A stretch of DNA of 64,000 nt, taken from contig DIHO01000019.1 in NCBI GenBank assembly GCA_002420185.1, positions 1 to 64,000 of the forward strand, read 5' to 3'. Shown in pieces: positions 18,861 through 28,227 of the stretch (within the stretch, counting starts at the first letter, position 1; the number at the start of each line of letters is the position of its first letter). The position numbers were made by a program, and so were the translations under genes. Under the pieces are notes generated by a model. It saw only the letters and a program-made list of their open reading frames with translations. It was not told the DNA's origin and did no database searches. This DNA is from Opitutales bacterium UBA5694. Lineage in GTDB: Bacteria; Verrucomicrobiota; Verrucomicrobiia; Opitutales; Opitutaceae.

Positions 18861-19657
18861 AGGATCAGGGTTTCCATATCAATTTCAGTTTGCCTCGATT
18901 TAGACTCGTTGGTAACTTTTTGATCGAAAATGACACCCTGTTCTGTCTTCCGATATTGAGCTAAAGTGTGAGTCGGCTCTTTTCCTTGGCCTTGTCTAGT
19001 CTGGGGGTCGAGTTTCGCGATCACGCATCGGGTTTTGCAGAGACCTGAAGCTCTATAGAGACAATCGCCGATTTTGATATGAGACCAGCAGTCCTCGTCA
19101 AAGCGGTCGCAGTCATTTGCAACCATATTGTTACGAAGACGGGATATCACGATATGGAAGTCGAGGCGTTTGTTTAAGTCATCCATATAGGGCTTTTATA
19201 TAATAAGGAGGGGGGAGCCGTCGGTAAAGCTCGTATAATCAATATCAGAATTACTGGTGAATATCTGGAAGTCGCGATCGATTCCTACGGGGCGAACATC
19301 CTTTTCTAGAAATAGGCTTAGCGATTTAGAAACCGCATCTCCTGCATTTTGAGCGACGACTTGGCTATCCAATACGGTTGCTGTCTTTTGGACGGGGGAG
19401 GCCTGTTGAATGGAGGCTTGGATGGTTTAGCAGTTTGGGAGACTCAGCTCAATGGTCCCTTCATGGATGATTTTAATATCCATCAAATCGAGTCGTTGAT
19501 GGATTCGCTGACTTAGAAACGTTCTCGACTTATTGTTCGCGACGACCATCCACCGTCGGTAGCCGACAGGGCCGAGTGGGTCGAGCGAAAACGATCTCAC
19601 TTCAACTAGTTGGCACCACTTGGTTGGATATAAATACAATGAGGAAGCGAAGGGCAT
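18857..19657 (-). pseudogene. MOSC-domain protein (YcbX-like), broken by two in-frame TAA codons
   Basis: Read on the minus strand from ATG at 19657, one frame gives a complete YcbX-like protein of about 265 codons. It starts with a MOSC N-terminal beta-barrel segment (LYLYPTKWCQLVEV, LDPLGPVGYRRWMVV, FLSQRIHQRL). The middle carries TDGSPLLII, the equivalent of aDgaPlLli. A MOSC C-terminal part follows (ASGLCKTRCVIAKLDPQTR, THTLAQYRKT, VIFDQKV). In-frame TAA codons lie at 19427-19429 and 19196-19198; the homology runs on in the same frame after both. Loss of function is likely unless these are sequence errors. Relatives handle sulfur or molybdenum cofactor chemistry, such as N-hydroxylated base reduction. 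Confidence 0.82.
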
Positions 19658-19722
19658 TCCAGATATTCCTCTCGTCGGACGGTTGCTCTAGTCCCGCGGT
19701 GAGGTTGCCAGCCGGCAAAATG

Positions 19723-20199
19723 TTAGTGTAGCTTTGCTTTGAGAGCTTCGACCACATTACTCGGAACAAATTCGCTAACGTCTGCTCCGTACTCGGCCAC
19801 TTGCTTAACCAAGGAAGAGCTGGTGTAGTTATAACCCTCTTTAGTCATTACTAGAATCGTCTCGATTCCAGGTCCGAGGTGCCGGTTCATGTTTGCCATT
19901 TGAAATTCAAATTCAAAATCGGATACGGCCCTTAGTCCGCGAATAATGACAGATGCGTTTTTAGCCTTGGCAAAATCTATAAGCAAACCGGTAAAAACCA
20001 TGGCTGAGGCGTTTGGGAATTTCTCGATATTTTGGTTTACAAGGTTTAGACGTTCCTCCGCTGTGAAAAACGGCGTTTTGTCACGGTTTTCGGCAATCGC
20101 AATGATCACACTGTCAAAGAGTCGACATGCTCTCTCGAGAACGTCGAAATGGCCGTGTGTAATTGGATCAAAGGTACCTGGATAAATGCAGACTTTCAT
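19723..20199 (-). CDS. coaD: Phosphopantetheine adenylyltransferase
   Basis: Transfers AMP from ATP to 4'-phosphopantetheine, the fourth step of CoA synthesis. 158 aa, exactly the family size. The nucleotidyltransferase motif YPGTFDPITHGHFDVLERA at residues 6-24 contains T/HxGH. FFTAEERLNLV and VIIRGLRAVSDFEFEFQMA (adenine and pantetheine site) follow, and SSSLVKQVAEYGADVSEFVP corresponds to the usual end SS.vREia..ggdvs.fvP. Confidence 0.96.
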   Translation of the reverse strand: MKVCIYPGTFDPITHGHFDVLERACRLFDSVIIAIAENRDKTPFFTAEERLNLVNQNIEKFPNASAMVFTGLLIDFAKAKNASVIIRGLRAVSDFEFEFQMANMNRHLGPGIETILVMTKEGYNYTSSSLVKQVAEYGADVSEFVPSNVVEALKAKLH

Positions 20200-20315
20200 A
20201 AACCGCTTCGATGGGAATCTATAGGTAAGTTTTTTGCAACGAAATGTTTACATCTACCGGATTCATTGTGTCTCAAGCTTTACTTTGACGATAGATAGTC
20301 TTTGAGTGCGGTTTA

Positions 20316-20906
20316 ATGAATATACCTAACATTCTAACACTTTCGCGGATCCCATTGATGTTCCTGATTGTGTGGCTCATGCGGGAGGACTTTATGTGGG
20401 CGTCGACCGGCGCTTTTGTAATGTTCGTGATCGCTGGGTTGACTGATTGGTTAGATGGTTACGTTGCTCGTAAGCAAGGGATCGTGTCGAACTTTGGAAT
20501 TCTCATGGATGCGTTGACTGACAAAATTCTAATGCTCGGTTTGATGATTGCCCTGGTGGATATTGAGCAAGTGCATATTTTCCTTGTTCTCTTAATCCTT
20601 GGTCGAGAGTTTATGATTACAGGCATGCGTTTAGTAGCGGCAACCAAAGGGGTCGTTGTGTCGGCTGAGAGTTCAGGTAAACAAAAAACCGTTACACAAA
20701 TTTTGGCAGTAGGCGCCTTCTTGCTCGAGGCCGTCTTTAGAAAAGACTTTGGCTCTGGCACTGATGGATGGGCGGTGCAAGCTGCCGAAATTCTGAATTG
20801 GATTGGATTGACACTTTTTGGACTATGCGTATTCATGACGCTGTATTCGGGTGCCAATTACTTTAAAAAGTATGGTGAACTCGTATTTCTAGAAGGCGAT
20901 AGATAG
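20316..20906 (+). CDS. pgsA: CDP-diacylglycerol-glycerol-3-phosphate 3-phosphatidyltransferase
   Basis: Inner-membrane enzyme making phosphatidylglycerophosphate. 196 aa with several hydrophobic helices. It starts NIPNILTLSRIPLMFLIV, the PgsA opening. The CDP-alcohol phosphotransferase motif D-G-x2-A-R-x8-G-x3-D-x3-D is complete in DWLDGYVARKQG...GILMDALTDK near residues 46-72. REFMITGMRLVAA also matches PgsA. The next gene, pgpA, starts 5 bp downstream and encodes the following enzyme of the pathway. Confidence 0.94.
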   Translation: MNIPNILTLSRIPLMFLIVWLMREDFMWASTGAFVMFVIAGLTDWLDGYVARKQGIVSNFGILMDALTDKILMLGLMIALVDIEQVHIFLVLLILGREFMITGMRLVAATKGVVVSAESSGKQKTVTQILAVGAFLLEAVFRKDFGSGTDGWAVQAAEILNWIGLTLFGLCVFMTLYSGANYFKKYGELVFLEGDR

Positions 20907-20911
20907 GCTTT

Positions 20912-21418
20912 ATGATACGTAATCCGAGATGGGCCCGGTTTTGGCCGACGCATGTTGTTCTGAGGGTAGCAACATTAGGGAGTCTAGGTGACTTTAAGGC
21001 TCCTGGAACTTGGGGCTCTGCCGCGGGAGTCTTGCTGTATCTGGTGATCTTTTACCCTATAAACCATTTTGTTGGAGCCCTCCTCACATTGGCGAGCTGC
21101 TACTTTGCGGTTGGAATATGTGGGGAGGCAGAGAAGCGGCTTAAGAAAGTGGATCCAGGTGAAGTGATTATAGACGAAGTGGTCGCAATGCCAATCTGCT
21201 TTATTGGGCTCAAGCCTTTCATCGCCGAGGGTCACGGCGCTGTTGTTCTATTGGGGACGTTTCTTGTATTTCGGTTTTTCGATATTCTCAAACCACTAGG
21301 GATAAAGAAACTACAGCGTTACTACGGTGGATTTGGAGTTGTTATCGACGATGTTGTAGCCTCCCTGGCTACCTGTGTGGTGATGAATCTAGGGCTTCGT
21401 TTGTGGCTCGGATTTTGA
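20912..21418 (+). CDS. pgpA: Phosphatidylglycerophosphatase A
   Basis: Membrane phosphatase converting phosphatidylglycerophosphate to phosphatidylglycerol, 168 aa. The N-terminal LGDFKAPGTWGSAAG matches G.g..paPGT.GSl. EVIIDEVVAMPICF matches the metal-binding IvxDEvvGm motif. VFRFFDILKPLGIKKLQ and GGFGVVIDDVVA match fRlFDi.KP and gg.gimlDDviAg. It sits directly after pgsA, and the tail of the gene carries a small stem (TGAAAG/CTTTCA, 21416-21429) followed by T6. Confidence 0.93.
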   Translation: MIRNPRWARFWPTHVVLRVATLGSLGDFKAPGTWGSAAGVLLYLVIFYPINHFVGALLTLASCYFAVGICGEAEKRLKKVDPGEVIIDEVVAMPICFIGLKPFIAEGHGAVVLLGTFLVFRFFDILKPLGIKKLQRYYGGFGVVIDDVVASLATCVVMNLGLRLWLGF

Positions 21419-21444
21419 AAGCCCTTTCAGGAGGATTTTTTACG

Positions 21445-22263
21445 CTAGTCGTTGGTTCGTTCACGGGCGCTGATAGCTATAACAAGCCCGACTAAACCCA
21501 TAAGAATTGAGAGGGTAGTCCCACGGCTGAGGCCGAGCGTGAGAGCGGTGTCCGGCTCTCTAAACTGCTCGCCAACGATCCGTAAAATGGAGTAAATCAG
21601 CAAGAATTCTCCTGCGAGCGATCCAGGATGTTTTTTTAGAGTAGGGGTTTTCCAGATACGGTACTGGGAATACAGTAGCATGAAAAGACCCTCGAGGGCA
21701 GCCTCATAAAGTTGAGAGGGATGGCGAGGTAGAGTACCTCTGTCGGGTGCAGTTGAGAAAAGAACAGCCCATGAAGCGTCAGTTACTTTCCCCCAGAGTT
21801 CGCCGTTAAGGTAGTTTGCAATCCGCCCGAAAAGCAATCCAGCGGGTGCCAAGGAGCAGACGAGATCTGAGGTCAGCCAAAACGACTGCCTATGTTTCCG
21901 GGCAATGTACAGCGTGGCGACTGCGACTCCGGTGAAACCCCCATGGCTGGCCATACCTCCCTCCCAAACGAAAAAAACTTTCCAAGGTTTGGACAAAATG
22001 AGCTCCGGAGTATAAAAGAGAAAATACCCGACCCTACCGCCTACAACCACTGCGACGATGAGTGCTACAAAAAGATCAGTTTGCTGTTCCGAGTTGTAGG
22101 GTGAAAGGCCTTTTCTATAATAGCGGCTCAAAAGCCAGGCCCCCACTAGGAATCCGAGAATGTAGGCTAGACCATAGTATCGAATTCCAAAAGTCTCAGT
22201 GAACTGTATTAGAAAGGGTCGAGGCTGATGTACGTGATAGGCGAAAACCCTTAAAAGCTCCAT
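21445..22263 (-). CDS. lgt: Prolipoprotein diacylglyceryl transferase
   Basis: Inner-membrane enzyme that adds diacylglycerol from phosphatidylglycerol to the lipobox Cys of prolipoproteins. 272 aa with about seven hydrophobic segments. The Lgt signature is visible as GRIANYLNGELWG, with GGMASHGGFTGV upstream and RHPSQLYEAALEG downstream, and the essential His and Arg are present. It is 11 bp after the CNNM-like gene on the same strand. It converges with pgpA, whose pathway supplies its lipid donor. Confidence 0.95.
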   Translation of the reverse strand: MELLRVFAYHVHQPRPFLIQFTETFGIRYYGLAYILGFLVGAWLLSRYYRKGLSPYNSEQQTDLFVALIVAVVVGGRVGYFLFYTPELILSKPWKVFFVWEGGMASHGGFTGVAVATLYIARKHRQSFWLTSDLVCSLAPAGLLFGRIANYLNGELWGKVTDASWAVLFSTAPDRGTLPRHPSQLYEAALEGLFMLLYSQYRIWKTPTLKKHPGSLAGEFLLIYSILRIVGEQFREPDTALTLGLSRGTTLSILMGLVGLVIAISARERTND

Positions 22264-22274
22264 GACAGGTGTAT

Positions 22275-23330
22275 TTAGGATTCTTTATGAGTGAGCGGAT
22301 CGTTGGCCTCACTGTTTTCATTTCGAGCGAGTTCGCGCATGTCGATGGCGACATCATCCTTTTCAAAAATTTCTCTGCCTAGAATGGACTCCATTATATC
22401 CTCCATAGTAACGACTCCTGCGAGTGATCCAAACTCGTCGACCACGGCCAGTAGTTGTTGGTGAGATTTCAGCATCGCCTGTAACGCGGAATAAGCGGTT
22501 ACGGTTTCGGGTACGAATCGAACATCGTCCATTATATCGACAAGTCTTACGTCGTCGTTGTCGTCTGCTATCTGCGTGAGTAGGTCGCGTCTCCGAACGA
22601 TGCCCACGATGTTATCGAGCTCTTCGTCGAAAACGGGTATCCGGGCAAAGTGCAAGTGAGGGGTCTTTTTGAATACATTTTCAACGGTCAGAGACTTATC
22701 TAAAGCGGTGACCACGACTCGGGGAGTCATGATTTCACTCACCTGCACCTCGTCAAGTTTGAGAGCGTTGGTGACCATGTCCGACTCATCGGAGGTTAGG
22801 CTTCCCTCCTTTGCACCTTTTTCGGCTAAGAGAATGATCTCTTTCTCATCCGCATCTGGATCAGTTTGGATATCGCCTTTTACGACTAGTTTGATTGACG
22901 CATTGGTCATATAGGTAATAGGCTTCATCAGGATTCGCAATATGACGAGCGAGTCCACGATCCAGGGATGAAGCTGCGTCCGGTAGACAACCCCGAGATT
23001 CTTGGGAATGATCTCAGAAAAAATAAGAACACCTAAAGTCATTGCTCCTGTGATGATCCCGATGACTGCATTTCCCCACATTATGACAGCGAGTCCTCCC
23101 ACTAACGCGGTACCTGCAGTATTGGCAATGGTATTGAGGGTGAGAATTGCAGAGATCGTATTTGGAAGGTCGATCTTCAAGTGCTCGAGTTTTGCGCCCT
23201 TACGAGGTTTGCTTTTCTTTAAACCTTCAATCTCGGCGACGGTTGTGCTCAGAATGAGAGATTCCATCAAAGAGCAATAGAACGAGGCTCCTATCGTGAA
23301 GGAGACAGCACCGATAAATGCTAAAAGCAT
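22275..23330 (-). CDS. CNNM-family membrane protein (DUF21 plus CBS pair), short form
   Basis: Hemolysin-C/CorC-related transporter family, possibly for Mg2+/Co2+ efflux. 351 aa. The N-terminal DUF21 domain has three to four membrane helices, with LTLNTIANTAGTALVGG and FSEIIPKNLGV. A CBS pair follows at about residues 200-325 (MTPRVVVTALDKS, FARIPVFDEELDNIVGIV, LLAVVDEFGSLAGVVTMEDIMESILG). The usual C-terminal CorC_HlyC domain is missing: only about 30 residues follow the second CBS. Tail-less family members are known, so this is not necessarily a truncation. The next gene is lgt. Confidence 0.87.
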   Translation of the reverse strand: MLLAFIGAVSFTIGASFYCSLMESLILSTTVAEIEGLKKSKPRKGAKLEHLKIDLPNTISAILTLNTIANTAGTALVGGLAVIMWGNAVIGIITGAMTLGVLIFSEIIPKNLGVVYRTQLHPWIVDSLVILRILMKPITYMTNASIKLVVKGDIQTDPDADEKEIILLAEKGAKEGSLTSDESDMVTNALKLDEVQVSEIMTPRVVVTALDKSLTVENVFKKTPHLHFARIPVFDEELDNIVGIVRRRDLLTQIADDNDDVRLVDIMDDVRFVPETVTAYSALQAMLKSHQQLLAVVDEFGSLAGVVTMEDIMESILGREIFEKDDVAIDMRELARNENSEANDPLTHKES

Positions 23331-23589
23331 TGGTTTAGAGACATTTTGCTTGGGTCGCTGACAACCCGGATGGGCTTGGTAGGCTGTAATACAGGAAGGA
23401 TCGGATTTCTAACGCTGTAAGATGAGCTCATTAAGATTTTTCGTCTAAAGAGAAAATTGATGCTTCAAAGAAAGGCAAGCATCCAACGTCGTTCAGCATT
23501 TCTTGGCCGAACTGCCTTTGGTATGGACATATCTCGATCTTAAGCAGTCATTGACTCGAATCGAGCCTAGCCGCTGATACTGGCCTGTG

Positions 23590-24084
23590 CTATGGTTTGT
23601 TGAAATTTTCCAATTTCCTATGAATTTCAGCGCTGAGGCCTTCTTTATACTCAATGAATTGGTCGCGGAGCGTATCGTTGGCAGTGGAAAGGATTTGAAC
23701 CGCGAGAAGGCCTGCGTTCTTTGCGCCATTGAGGGCAACAGTAGCTACGGGAACTCCACCCGGCATTTGGAGAATCGAGAGTACGGAATCCCAGCCATCG
23801 ATAGAATTCGAAGACTTTACTGGCACGCCGATAACGGGAAGCGGCGAAATTGCAGCGGCCATGCCCGGAAGGTGAGCCGCTCCTCCGGCGCCGGCGATAA
23901 TGACTTTTATCCCCCTATCGTATGCAGACTTTGAATACGAAAAGAGCCTATCAGGGGTTCGGTGGGCGGAGACTATCGTCATTTCAAAAGGTATCCCGAA
24001 GGATTCCAGAATATCTGTGGCCTGTTTCATTACATTCAGATCGGAGTCTGAACCCATTATGATGCTTACTAATGGCTCTTCCAT
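23590..24084 (-). CDS. purE: N5-carboxyaminoimidazole ribonucleotide mutase
   Basis: Class I PurE converting N5-CAIR to CAIR in purine synthesis. 164 aa. IIMGSDSDLNVMKQA at the N-terminus, the active-site block VSAHRTPDRLFSY with the catalytic His, and IIAGAGGAAHLPGMAAA are classic. The start overlaps the end of purK by 16 bp, so the two steps are translationally coupled. Confidence 0.96.
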   Translation of the reverse strand: MEEPLVSIIMGSDSDLNVMKQATDILESFGIPFEMTIVSAHRTPDRLFSYSKSAYDRGIKVIIAGAGGAAHLPGMAAAISPLPVIGVPVKSSNSIDGWDSVLSILQMPGGVPVATVALNGAKNAGLLAVQILSTANDTLRDQFIEYKEGLSAEIHRKLENFNKP

Positions 24085-25235
24085 GATGTTACTTTCAGTT
24101 TACTTTTAACAGATTTCGCTTTCGCTTTTGCCTCCTCCAGAGTCGGGGCAAGGATCGTTATGTGGCCCATTTTTCGAAAGGGTTTAGTCGTCTTTTTCCC
24201 GTAGAGATGAACTTTTACTCCCTCTTCTTCCATACATTGTGATAAACCATCGTATTTTACAGGACCTACCATTCCGCGTTCTCCAAGAAGATTAATCATG
24301 GCAGAGGGCATTTTTATGTGGGTGCTTCCCAGCGGAAATCCAAAAATAGCTCGAAGGAGCTGTTCGTATTGAGAGGTGACTATGCTTTCGATCGTATGGT
24401 GCCCACTGTTATGCGGACGAGGAGCGACTTCGTTTACCCAAAGTTTATTACTGGTATCTAGGAACATTTCTATAGCCAGCAGCCCTGTCAGTTTTAGCGA
24501 GTCTATAAGGTGAGAGGCGATGGCGACCGCTTCATCCTGGATCCTCGAATGGATCGTGGACGGGCAAACCAGTAGTTCTACCAGATTGGCTTGCTCGTTG
24601 AACTCCATTTCCGCAACGGGGAAACATTTCACCTCGCTGTGCGGATTTCGGGCCGCGATAACGGATATTTCCGATTGAATTGGCACGAGGTCTTCTACGA
24701 TGGAAGGAGCATCAAAAATCATTTCGATATCTGCCTGAGATTTGATAATCGAAACCCCTCGACCATCGTACCCTCCCTTCCTCAATTTCTGTACGAATGG
24801 AAACGAAAGTGACCCTGCGGTAATTGCCGCTTCGATTTCGGTCTTGTTGGAAAATACCGTATAGCTGGAAGTGGGGATGTCGTGATCCGAAAAGAACGAC
24901 TTCTGGAGCCCCTTGTCCTGTATAACTTCGAGCACCTCTGGTTCGGGCAACACAGGCCGGCCCTCGAGAACCAGTTTTTTGAGAGCATCGGTGTTTATCG
25001 CCTCTAATTCGTAGGTTACCATGTCAACCCGCTTGCCAAATTGATAGACGTCGTCGAAGTTCAGCGGGTCTCCTGCAATGACCTCTGTACTGCAGGGTGC
25101 TGCAGGACAATGAAGATCCTTATCTAGGATGTAGGTTTTAACATCCCAATTGCTCGCCGCGAGTGAGAGCATTTTCCCGAGCTGCCCACCAGCTATGATT
25201 CCCAACTTGAATTGCGAAGTGACTAGTTTTTCCAT
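24069..25235 (-). CDS. purK: N5-carboxyaminoimidazole ribonucleotide synthase
   Basis: ATP-grasp enzyme making N5-CAIR from AIR, bicarbonate and ATP. 388 aa. It opens with a PurK dinucleotide-like segment (GIIAGGQLGKMLSLAA). PFVQKLRKGGYDGRGV supplies the ATP-grasp lysine loop. EDLVPIQSEISVIAARN, LWVNEVAPRPHNSGHHTIE and SQYEQLLRAIFGFPLG are family hallmarks. ATG at 25235 is followed by a short extension (MEKLVTSQFK) before similarity begins. Its end overlaps the purE start. Confidence 0.96.
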   Translation of the reverse strand: MEKLVTSQFKLGIIAGGQLGKMLSLAASNWDVKTYILDKDLHCPAAPCSTEVIAGDPLNFDDVYQFGKRVDMVTYELEAINTDALKKLVLEGRPVLPEPEVLEVIQDKGLQKSFFSDHDIPTSSYTVFSNKTEIEAAITAGSLSFPFVQKLRKGGYDGRGVSIIKSQADIEMIFDAPSIVEDLVPIQSEISVIAARNPHSEVKCFPVAEMEFNEQANLVELLVCPSTIHSRIQDEAVAIASHLIDSLKLTGLLAIEMFLDTSNKLWVNEVAPRPHNSGHHTIESIVTSQYEQLLRAIFGFPLGSTHIKMPSAMINLLGERGMVGPVKYDGLSQCMEEEGVKVHLYGKKTTKPFRKMGHITILAPTLEEAKAKAKSVKSKLKVTSWKSH

Positions 25236-25448
25236 GGCTCAGTACATGATAGTAATTTTGCGGTTGTTGGGCGCGAACTGCACGTGAAAAGGGAATGTAT
25301 TCGCCAGTCATCCATGTCCAACCTTTTCAGCCTGACACACAAAGGAGAAAACCGCTTACATCGTCTGATCGGAATCAATTCAAGATGCTTCTTGATGAAT
25401 TAAATCTCTCTTCTTGAATACTTGGCAGGCACCGCATAAGTTTTAGAA

Positions 25449-26927
25449 GTGAGTTATATCCTGTCTCTCGATCAAGGAACCACGAGTTCTCGTGCCATCC
25501 TCTTTGATAAAGAATCGAAAATTGTCGGTGTCGGCCAACGCGAGTTTAAACAGATTTTCCCCCAGCCCGGTTGGGTGGAGCATGATGCATTGGTCATTTG
25601 GGAAACCCAGTTAAAATCTGCGGAAGATGCGTTGGAGTCAGCTTCTGCCTCATGGTCAGATGTCGCAGCTATTGGAATTACGAATCAGCGTGAAACCATT
25701 GTTTTATGGGACAAGCGCTCGGGCAAGCCAGTAGCGAATGCTATCGTTTGGCAAGATAGGCGCACGGCTGAATACTGTGATCAACTGAAACAAGATGATC
25801 GGGAATCCTGGATACAGAAGAAAACAGGACTATTATTGGATCCCTATTTTTCCGCAACCAAAATCAAATGGCTGATGGAGGAGAATCCAGAAGCGATTGA
25901 ATTAGCGAAGGCTTCTCAATTGGCGATTGGGACAATTGATACCTGGCTCATTTGGAATCTCTCAGGCGGAAAGGCCCATATCACAGATGTATCTAATGCC
26001 AGTCGCACATTATTAATGAATCTTGTGACGTTAGACTGGGACCAAGAGCTTCTAGATTTGTTTCAAGTTCCTAGTTCCGCTTTACCTGATATTGTTGATT
26101 CGAGTGGATCTTTAGCGGAGTCGTCCTCCTGCGTGACGACTCAGCCAATTCCTATTACTGGAATCGCTGGAGATCAGCAGGCAGCCTTGTTTGGGCAAGT
26201 CTGTTTCAGTCAGGGTATGGTCAAGAATACATACGGAACGGGCTGTTTTTTGCTAATGAATGTGGGAACAGAGCCAGTTTATTCTGTGAACAAGCTACTC
26301 GCTACAGTTGCTTGGAGAATAGGAGGTGTGACGGAGTATGCGCTTGAGGGGAGTGTGTTCATCGGAGGAGCCTTGATTCAATGGTTGCGTGATGAGCTAA
26401 GGATCATCGATTCAGCGGTCGAGGTAGAGTTGCTTGCGGCTGAGGTAGAAGATTCTGGAGGCGTAACGATTATACCCGCGTTTTCGGGGTTGGGTGCACC
26501 CTACTGGGATCCGCATGCGAGAGGGGCGATAATGGGCCTGACTCGAGGAAGCTCAAGGGCTCACATCGCCCGTGCGGCGTTGGAAGGAATCGCCTTTCAG
26601 GTGGCAGATTTAGCAGCGGCGATGGAAGAAGATTCTGGTCGAAAGCTGGAAACATTGCAGGCGGACGGAGGTGCCTCAGCAAATGGAATTCTGATGCAAA
26701 CCCAAGCTGACTTGCTTGGAATTCCCGTGCGCTGCGCCAGGATTGCCGAAACTACGGCCCTTGGGGCTGCCTATTTGGCGGGATTGGCTGTTGGTTACTG
26801 GAAATCGAAGAAGGAACTGGTGGAAGGATGGTCCGAGAGTCGTAGATTTGAACCCGCTTCGGATTCGGAGGATCGGAAGTCAAAGATGTTGAGCTGGCGT
26901 AAGAACGTTGCTCGAGTGCGAGATTAG
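25449..26927 (+). CDS. glpK: Glycerol kinase
   Basis: FGGY-family kinase forming glycerol-3-phosphate, cytosolic. 492 aa, full length. It opens with YILSLDQGTTSSRAILFD, then PGWVEHDALVIW, ITNQRETIVLWD, IVWQDRRTAEYC and WLIWNLSGGKAHITDVSNASRT. The C-terminal lobe has GNTYGTGCF-like KNTYGTGCFLLMN, PAFSGLGAPYWDPHARG and ADGGASANGILMQ. The start codon is GTG at 25449, chosen because similarity begins at the next residues. No glpF or glpD lies next to it. Confidence 0.96.
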   Translation: MSYILSLDQGTTSSRAILFDKESKIVGVGQREFKQIFPQPGWVEHDALVIWETQLKSAEDALESASASWSDVAAIGITNQRETIVLWDKRSGKPVANAIVWQDRRTAEYCDQLKQDDRESWIQKKTGLLLDPYFSATKIKWLMEENPEAIELAKASQLAIGTIDTWLIWNLSGGKAHITDVSNASRTLLMNLVTLDWDQELLDLFQVPSSALPDIVDSSGSLAESSSCVTTQPIPITGIAGDQQAALFGQVCFSQGMVKNTYGTGCFLLMNVGTEPVYSVNKLLATVAWRIGGVTEYALEGSVFIGGALIQWLRDELRIIDSAVEVELLAAEVEDSGGVTIIPAFSGLGAPYWDPHARGAIMGLTRGSSRAHIARAALEGIAFQVADLAAAMEEDSGRKLETLQADGGASANGILMQTQADLLGIPVRCARIAETTALGAAYLAGLAVGYWKSKKELVEGWSESRRFEPASDSEDRKSKMLSWRKNVARVRD

Positions 26928-27022
26928 GGGTTGGTGACCTCCGCGTTTTTCGCGTTGGATGGCACGAAATCAGTCTCCTGGTTTACATGAAGATTGCGTT
27001 TCCTAAGGAAAGCCTAGATAAC

Positions 27023-27535
27023 ATGGGAATGTCTAAGAGTGTGATCGGATTTCACTATACATTAAAAAACAAGGTGGGCGAGGTGCTGGACCGTTCGAAT
27101 CCGGAGAGCCCATTGTTGTTCCTCGAAGGATCGGGAGCGATTATCGAAGGACTCGAGGAGAGCCTTGCAAATATGTCGGAAGGGGAATCGAGCGAGGTTA
27201 TCGTGCGTCCGGAGAAGGGCTACGGGTTTCGCGATGAGTCTCAGATAAACGTCGTTTCCAAGGCGGCTCTACCGACTGACGAGTTAAATGTAGGCGACTT
27301 TTTTCAAGCTGGCGGAGACCAACACGCTCCCATTGTCCAAGTGGTTGAAGTGGATGGGGACGATGTTAAGCTAGATGCAAATCATCCCTTGGCGGGACAG
27401 GACTTGTTCTTCGATGTGGAAGTAGTGGAGAAGAGGCCGGCAACGGAAGAGGAAATTTCTCATGGTCATGTTAACCAAACGGACCAGGGTAGCTGCTGTG
27501 GAGGGAGCGGTAGTGCCAATTGCTGCTCCGACTAG
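27023..27535 (+). CDS. slyD: SlyD-like FKBP peptidyl-prolyl isomerase with Cys-rich metal tail
   Basis: Cytosolic FKBP-type prolyl isomerase/chaperone of the SlyD family, about 170 aa. The FKBP domain with an inserted flap reads HYTLKNKVGEVLDRS, LFLEGSGAIIEGLEESLANM, EKGYGFRDESQINVV and LDANHPLAGQDLFFDVEVV. The tail GSCCGGSGSANCCSD is rich in Cys with a nearby His, as in SlyD proteins that pass nickel. The frame is open back to ATG 26987, but ATG 27023 has an AAGGAA upstream and similarity starts just after it. It converges with the lipoprotein FKBP gene. Confidence 0.88.
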   Translation: MGMSKSVIGFHYTLKNKVGEVLDRSNPESPLLFLEGSGAIIEGLEESLANMSEGESSEVIVRPEKGYGFRDESQINVVSKAALPTDELNVGDFFQAGGDQHAPIVQVVEVDGDDVKLDANHPLAGQDLFFDVEVVEKRPATEEEISHGHVNQTDQGSCCGGSGSANCCSD

Positions 27536-27626
27536 GAAAGGGTGGGGGAGAGTTGAAAGCCCTCCTTTTTATCTTTCCATGATTTGCAGGGGCTCGGGAA
27601 TTGGCTCCTCTACCTTAAAGAAAAAT

Positions 27627-28160
27627 CTATTCGAAGGCGATTAGTTCCACGTCGAACAGTAACGTGGCGTTTGCGGGAATCGACCCTCCGGCTCCACGTG
27701 GACCGTACCCGAGTTCTGAAGGGATAATCAGCGTGCGCTTTTCCCCCTTTTTCATGGCCAAAAATGCCTCATCCCAGCCTTTAATCACGCTCCCGATTCC
27801 CACCTGAAAGACAAAGGGCTCTCCTCGATCGTACGAGCTGTCAAATTTGACGCCGTTAAGGAGAGTGCCTTTGTAATGGGCCGTCACAGAGTCACCCACC
27901 TTTGGGGTCGAATCGCCGAAACCTTCCTTGGTAATCGTATAGTGAAGTCCGGATTCGGTGCTTAAAGCATTCGGATAATTCTTTTTGATTTTAGCGATTT
28001 CCGGGTTGTCGAGCATGAGGTCGACTGTCGTCTCAAGTGCTGAAACTCTGGTCGCCAGTTCGCTGTTATCCTCGGTACTGGAAGCTGTATCTACAGGTTG
28101 TTTGGAGCAACTCGCTAGAATCAAGAGGGCGGCGATGTTGAGGGTAAGAATGGTCTTCAT
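27627..28160 (-). CDS. FKBP-type peptidyl-prolyl isomerase, predicted lipoprotein
   Basis: Secreted prolyl isomerase (FkpA/Mip-like), about 177 aa. The N-terminus from ATG 28160 is a lipoprotein signal: MKTILTLNIAALLILASC, with lipobox LASC and a Ser after the Cys. A short heptad-like helix follows (LATRVSALETTVDLML), then an FKBP domain with SVTAHYKGTLLNGVKFDSSY, VIKGWDEAFLAMKKGEKRTL, IPSELGYGPRGAGGSIPANATLLFDVELI. The alternative ATG at 28175 adds five residues before the signal. It probably sits at the periplasmic face of a membrane, where lgt (21,445) would modify it. Confidence 0.9.
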   Translation of the reverse strand: MKTILTLNIAALLILASCSKQPVDTASSTEDNSELATRVSALETTVDLMLDNPEIAKIKKNYPNALSTESGLHYTITKEGFGDSTPKVGDSVTAHYKGTLLNGVKFDSSYDRGEPFVFQVGIGSVIKGWDEAFLAMKKGEKRTLIIPSELGYGPRGAGGSIPANATLLFDVELIAFE

Positions 28161-28227
28161 ATTGATTAATAGCAATTTGATGCAAAGGTAAGTTTTTTAG
28201 GTGAGAAACCTAGATCTTGCCTAAGAC

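Noticed and set aside
23680..23710. GGATTTGAACCGCG resembling a tRNA T-arm
   Set aside because: It lies inside purE coding sequence and no acceptor or anticodon stem can be formed around it.
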